DNA from: Cylindrodendrum hubeiense
Lineage: Eukaryota; Ascomycota; Sordariomycetes; Hypocreales; Nectriaceae
Assembly (NCBI GenBank): GCA_014621425.1
Contig: JAANBB010000625.1
Span: 1-19,048, forward strand
Direction: 5' to 3'
DNA length: 19,048 nt
A program made the translations under genes and the position numbers. The first letter of the stretch is position 1; every line of letters starts with the position of its first letter. This document shows positions 18,295 through 19,048 of this stretch, in pieces. The notes beneath the pieces were generated by a model. That model had not been told where the DNA came from. It made no database searches and worked only from the letters and a program-made list of their open reading frames with translations.

Positions 18295-19048
18295 ATGTTC
18301 GACCTCTTGCCCATGATCTTATCGTAAGCAACCAGATTCCGCCATGGCAGCACCCAGCCGTGAGACACTCCCAAAACATGCAGCTCGCTAACACCCAGGC
18401 TCGACAGCTCCGTCGCATCCTACCTCTTCCCCATTTTCGCCTCCTACAAGGCCCTCAAGACGCACGATCCCGCCGAGCTGACGCCATGGCTGATGTACTG
18501 GGTTGTCATCAGCTGCTTTCTCCTCGCTGAATCCTGGGTCTACTTTATCGTCTCCTGGTTCGTCTAACATCTCCTCAAGTCTACCGCCTACCTTATACCC
18601 CAAATCGTCGGCACGCGACCCAACTCTGAGACCCTTCGCTGACATCGCTCCCGCTTAGGATCCCCTTCTACGGCTACTTCCGCCTCCTCTTCCTCCTCTA
18701 CCTCATCCTCCCCCAGACCCAAGGTGCCCGTTACCTCTACGAGGAAAAGGTCCACCCCTTCCTCACGGAAAACGAAACCCAGATCGACGAGTTCATCAGC
18801 AGCGCCCACAACCGCCTCACCGACGCTGGCATCACCTATCTCAAGCTCGCCATCGAGTCCTTCAAGACAAAGGTACTCGGCCTACCTCCGTCCGCGCCCA
18901 CCCCGCCTCCCACCCCGGGCCCCCAGGGCTACACCCAGTCCTTGCTGTCCCGGTTTAGCGTCCCAGCAGCCCAATGGGCCGGCTCCGCCAACACCGGCAC
19001 CGACTTCTATAGCTTGCTCTCAGGCGCCGTGGCCGCCGCCACGAGCTC
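18295..19048 (+). CDS. TB2/DP1/HVA22 (REEP/Yop1-type) membrane-shaping protein, 3' end beyond window
   Basis: Exons 18295-18323, 18408-18557 and 18659 to the right edge encode 189 residues plus two bases; the rest lies outside. Intron 1 (84 nt) has donor GTAAGC and branch CTAAC at 18388-18392. Intron 2 (101 nt) has the less usual donor GTTCGT, branch CTGAC at 18639-18643 and acceptor TTAG. The joined protein begins MFDLLPMILSSVASYLFP. It has the family core: FASYKALKTHDPAELTPWLMYWVV, then FLLAESW, IPFYGYFRLLFLLYLILPQTQGA and LYEEKVHPFL (about residues 18-95). This core is two long hydrophobic hairpins that sit in the ER membrane and promote tubule curvature in Yop1/REEP5 proteins. After it come an amphipathic-looking helix (about 110-132) and a Pro/Thr-rich linker (136-150). 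The C-terminal extension makes it longer than canonical Yop1, so I call the family, not Yop1 itself. The exon 2 start could alternatively be 18399. Confidence 0.9.

Overview
The window looks like nuclear DNA from a filamentous ascomycete (Pezizomycotina, probably a Sordariomycete). The evidence is short 72-101 nt introns with GTATGT/GTAAGT-type donors, CTAAC/CTGAC branch sites and AG acceptors; pyrimidine-rich leaders; long intergenic stretches; and fungus-typical families (RTA1-like membrane protein, class A FAD monooxygenase, TB2/DP1/HVA22 protein). The class assignment is an inference. There are no bacterial operons, CRISPR arrays, rRNAs or recognisable transposons.

Layout. (1) 1-2651, minus strand: the N-terminal 883 codons of a long, intronless, largely disordered protein. 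Its C-terminus lies beyond the left edge and enters a Q-H-A-P tetrapeptide repeat encoded by a 12-bp minisatellite. (2) 2652-11307: about 8.6 kb with no gene I can support. It includes the promoter and leader of the first gene, and it carries several short repeat and palindrome clusters. (3) 11308-12504, minus strand: a complete four-exon gene for a 314-residue RTA1-like seven-helix membrane protein. (4) 12505-14338: a 1.8-kb divergent intergenic region with a TATA-like element about 195 nt from each start codon. (5) 14339-15994, plus strand: an intronless 551-residue FAD-dependent aromatic-hydroxylase-type monooxygenase. (6) 15995-18294: 3' flank of the monooxygenase, then the promoter and pyrimidine-rich leader of the next gene. 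(7) 18295 to the right edge, plus strand: the first three exons of a TB2/DP1/HVA22 (REEP/Yop1-type) membrane-shaping protein, cut by the window end.

How the genes may relate. The only pair suggesting a shared role is the divergent RTA1-like membrane protein and FAD monooxygenase. This arrangement could suit a small detoxification or secondary-metabolite module (hydroxylation plus export or resistance). That is inferred from gene families and orientation only. The outer two genes look like ordinary conserved housekeeping or cell-structure genes.

I did not find a clear new biological system. The observations most worth a second look are the large gene-empty interval with its local repeat clusters, the divergent enzyme/membrane-protein pair, the minisatellite in the disordered protein, and two splicing arrangements that preserve frame.
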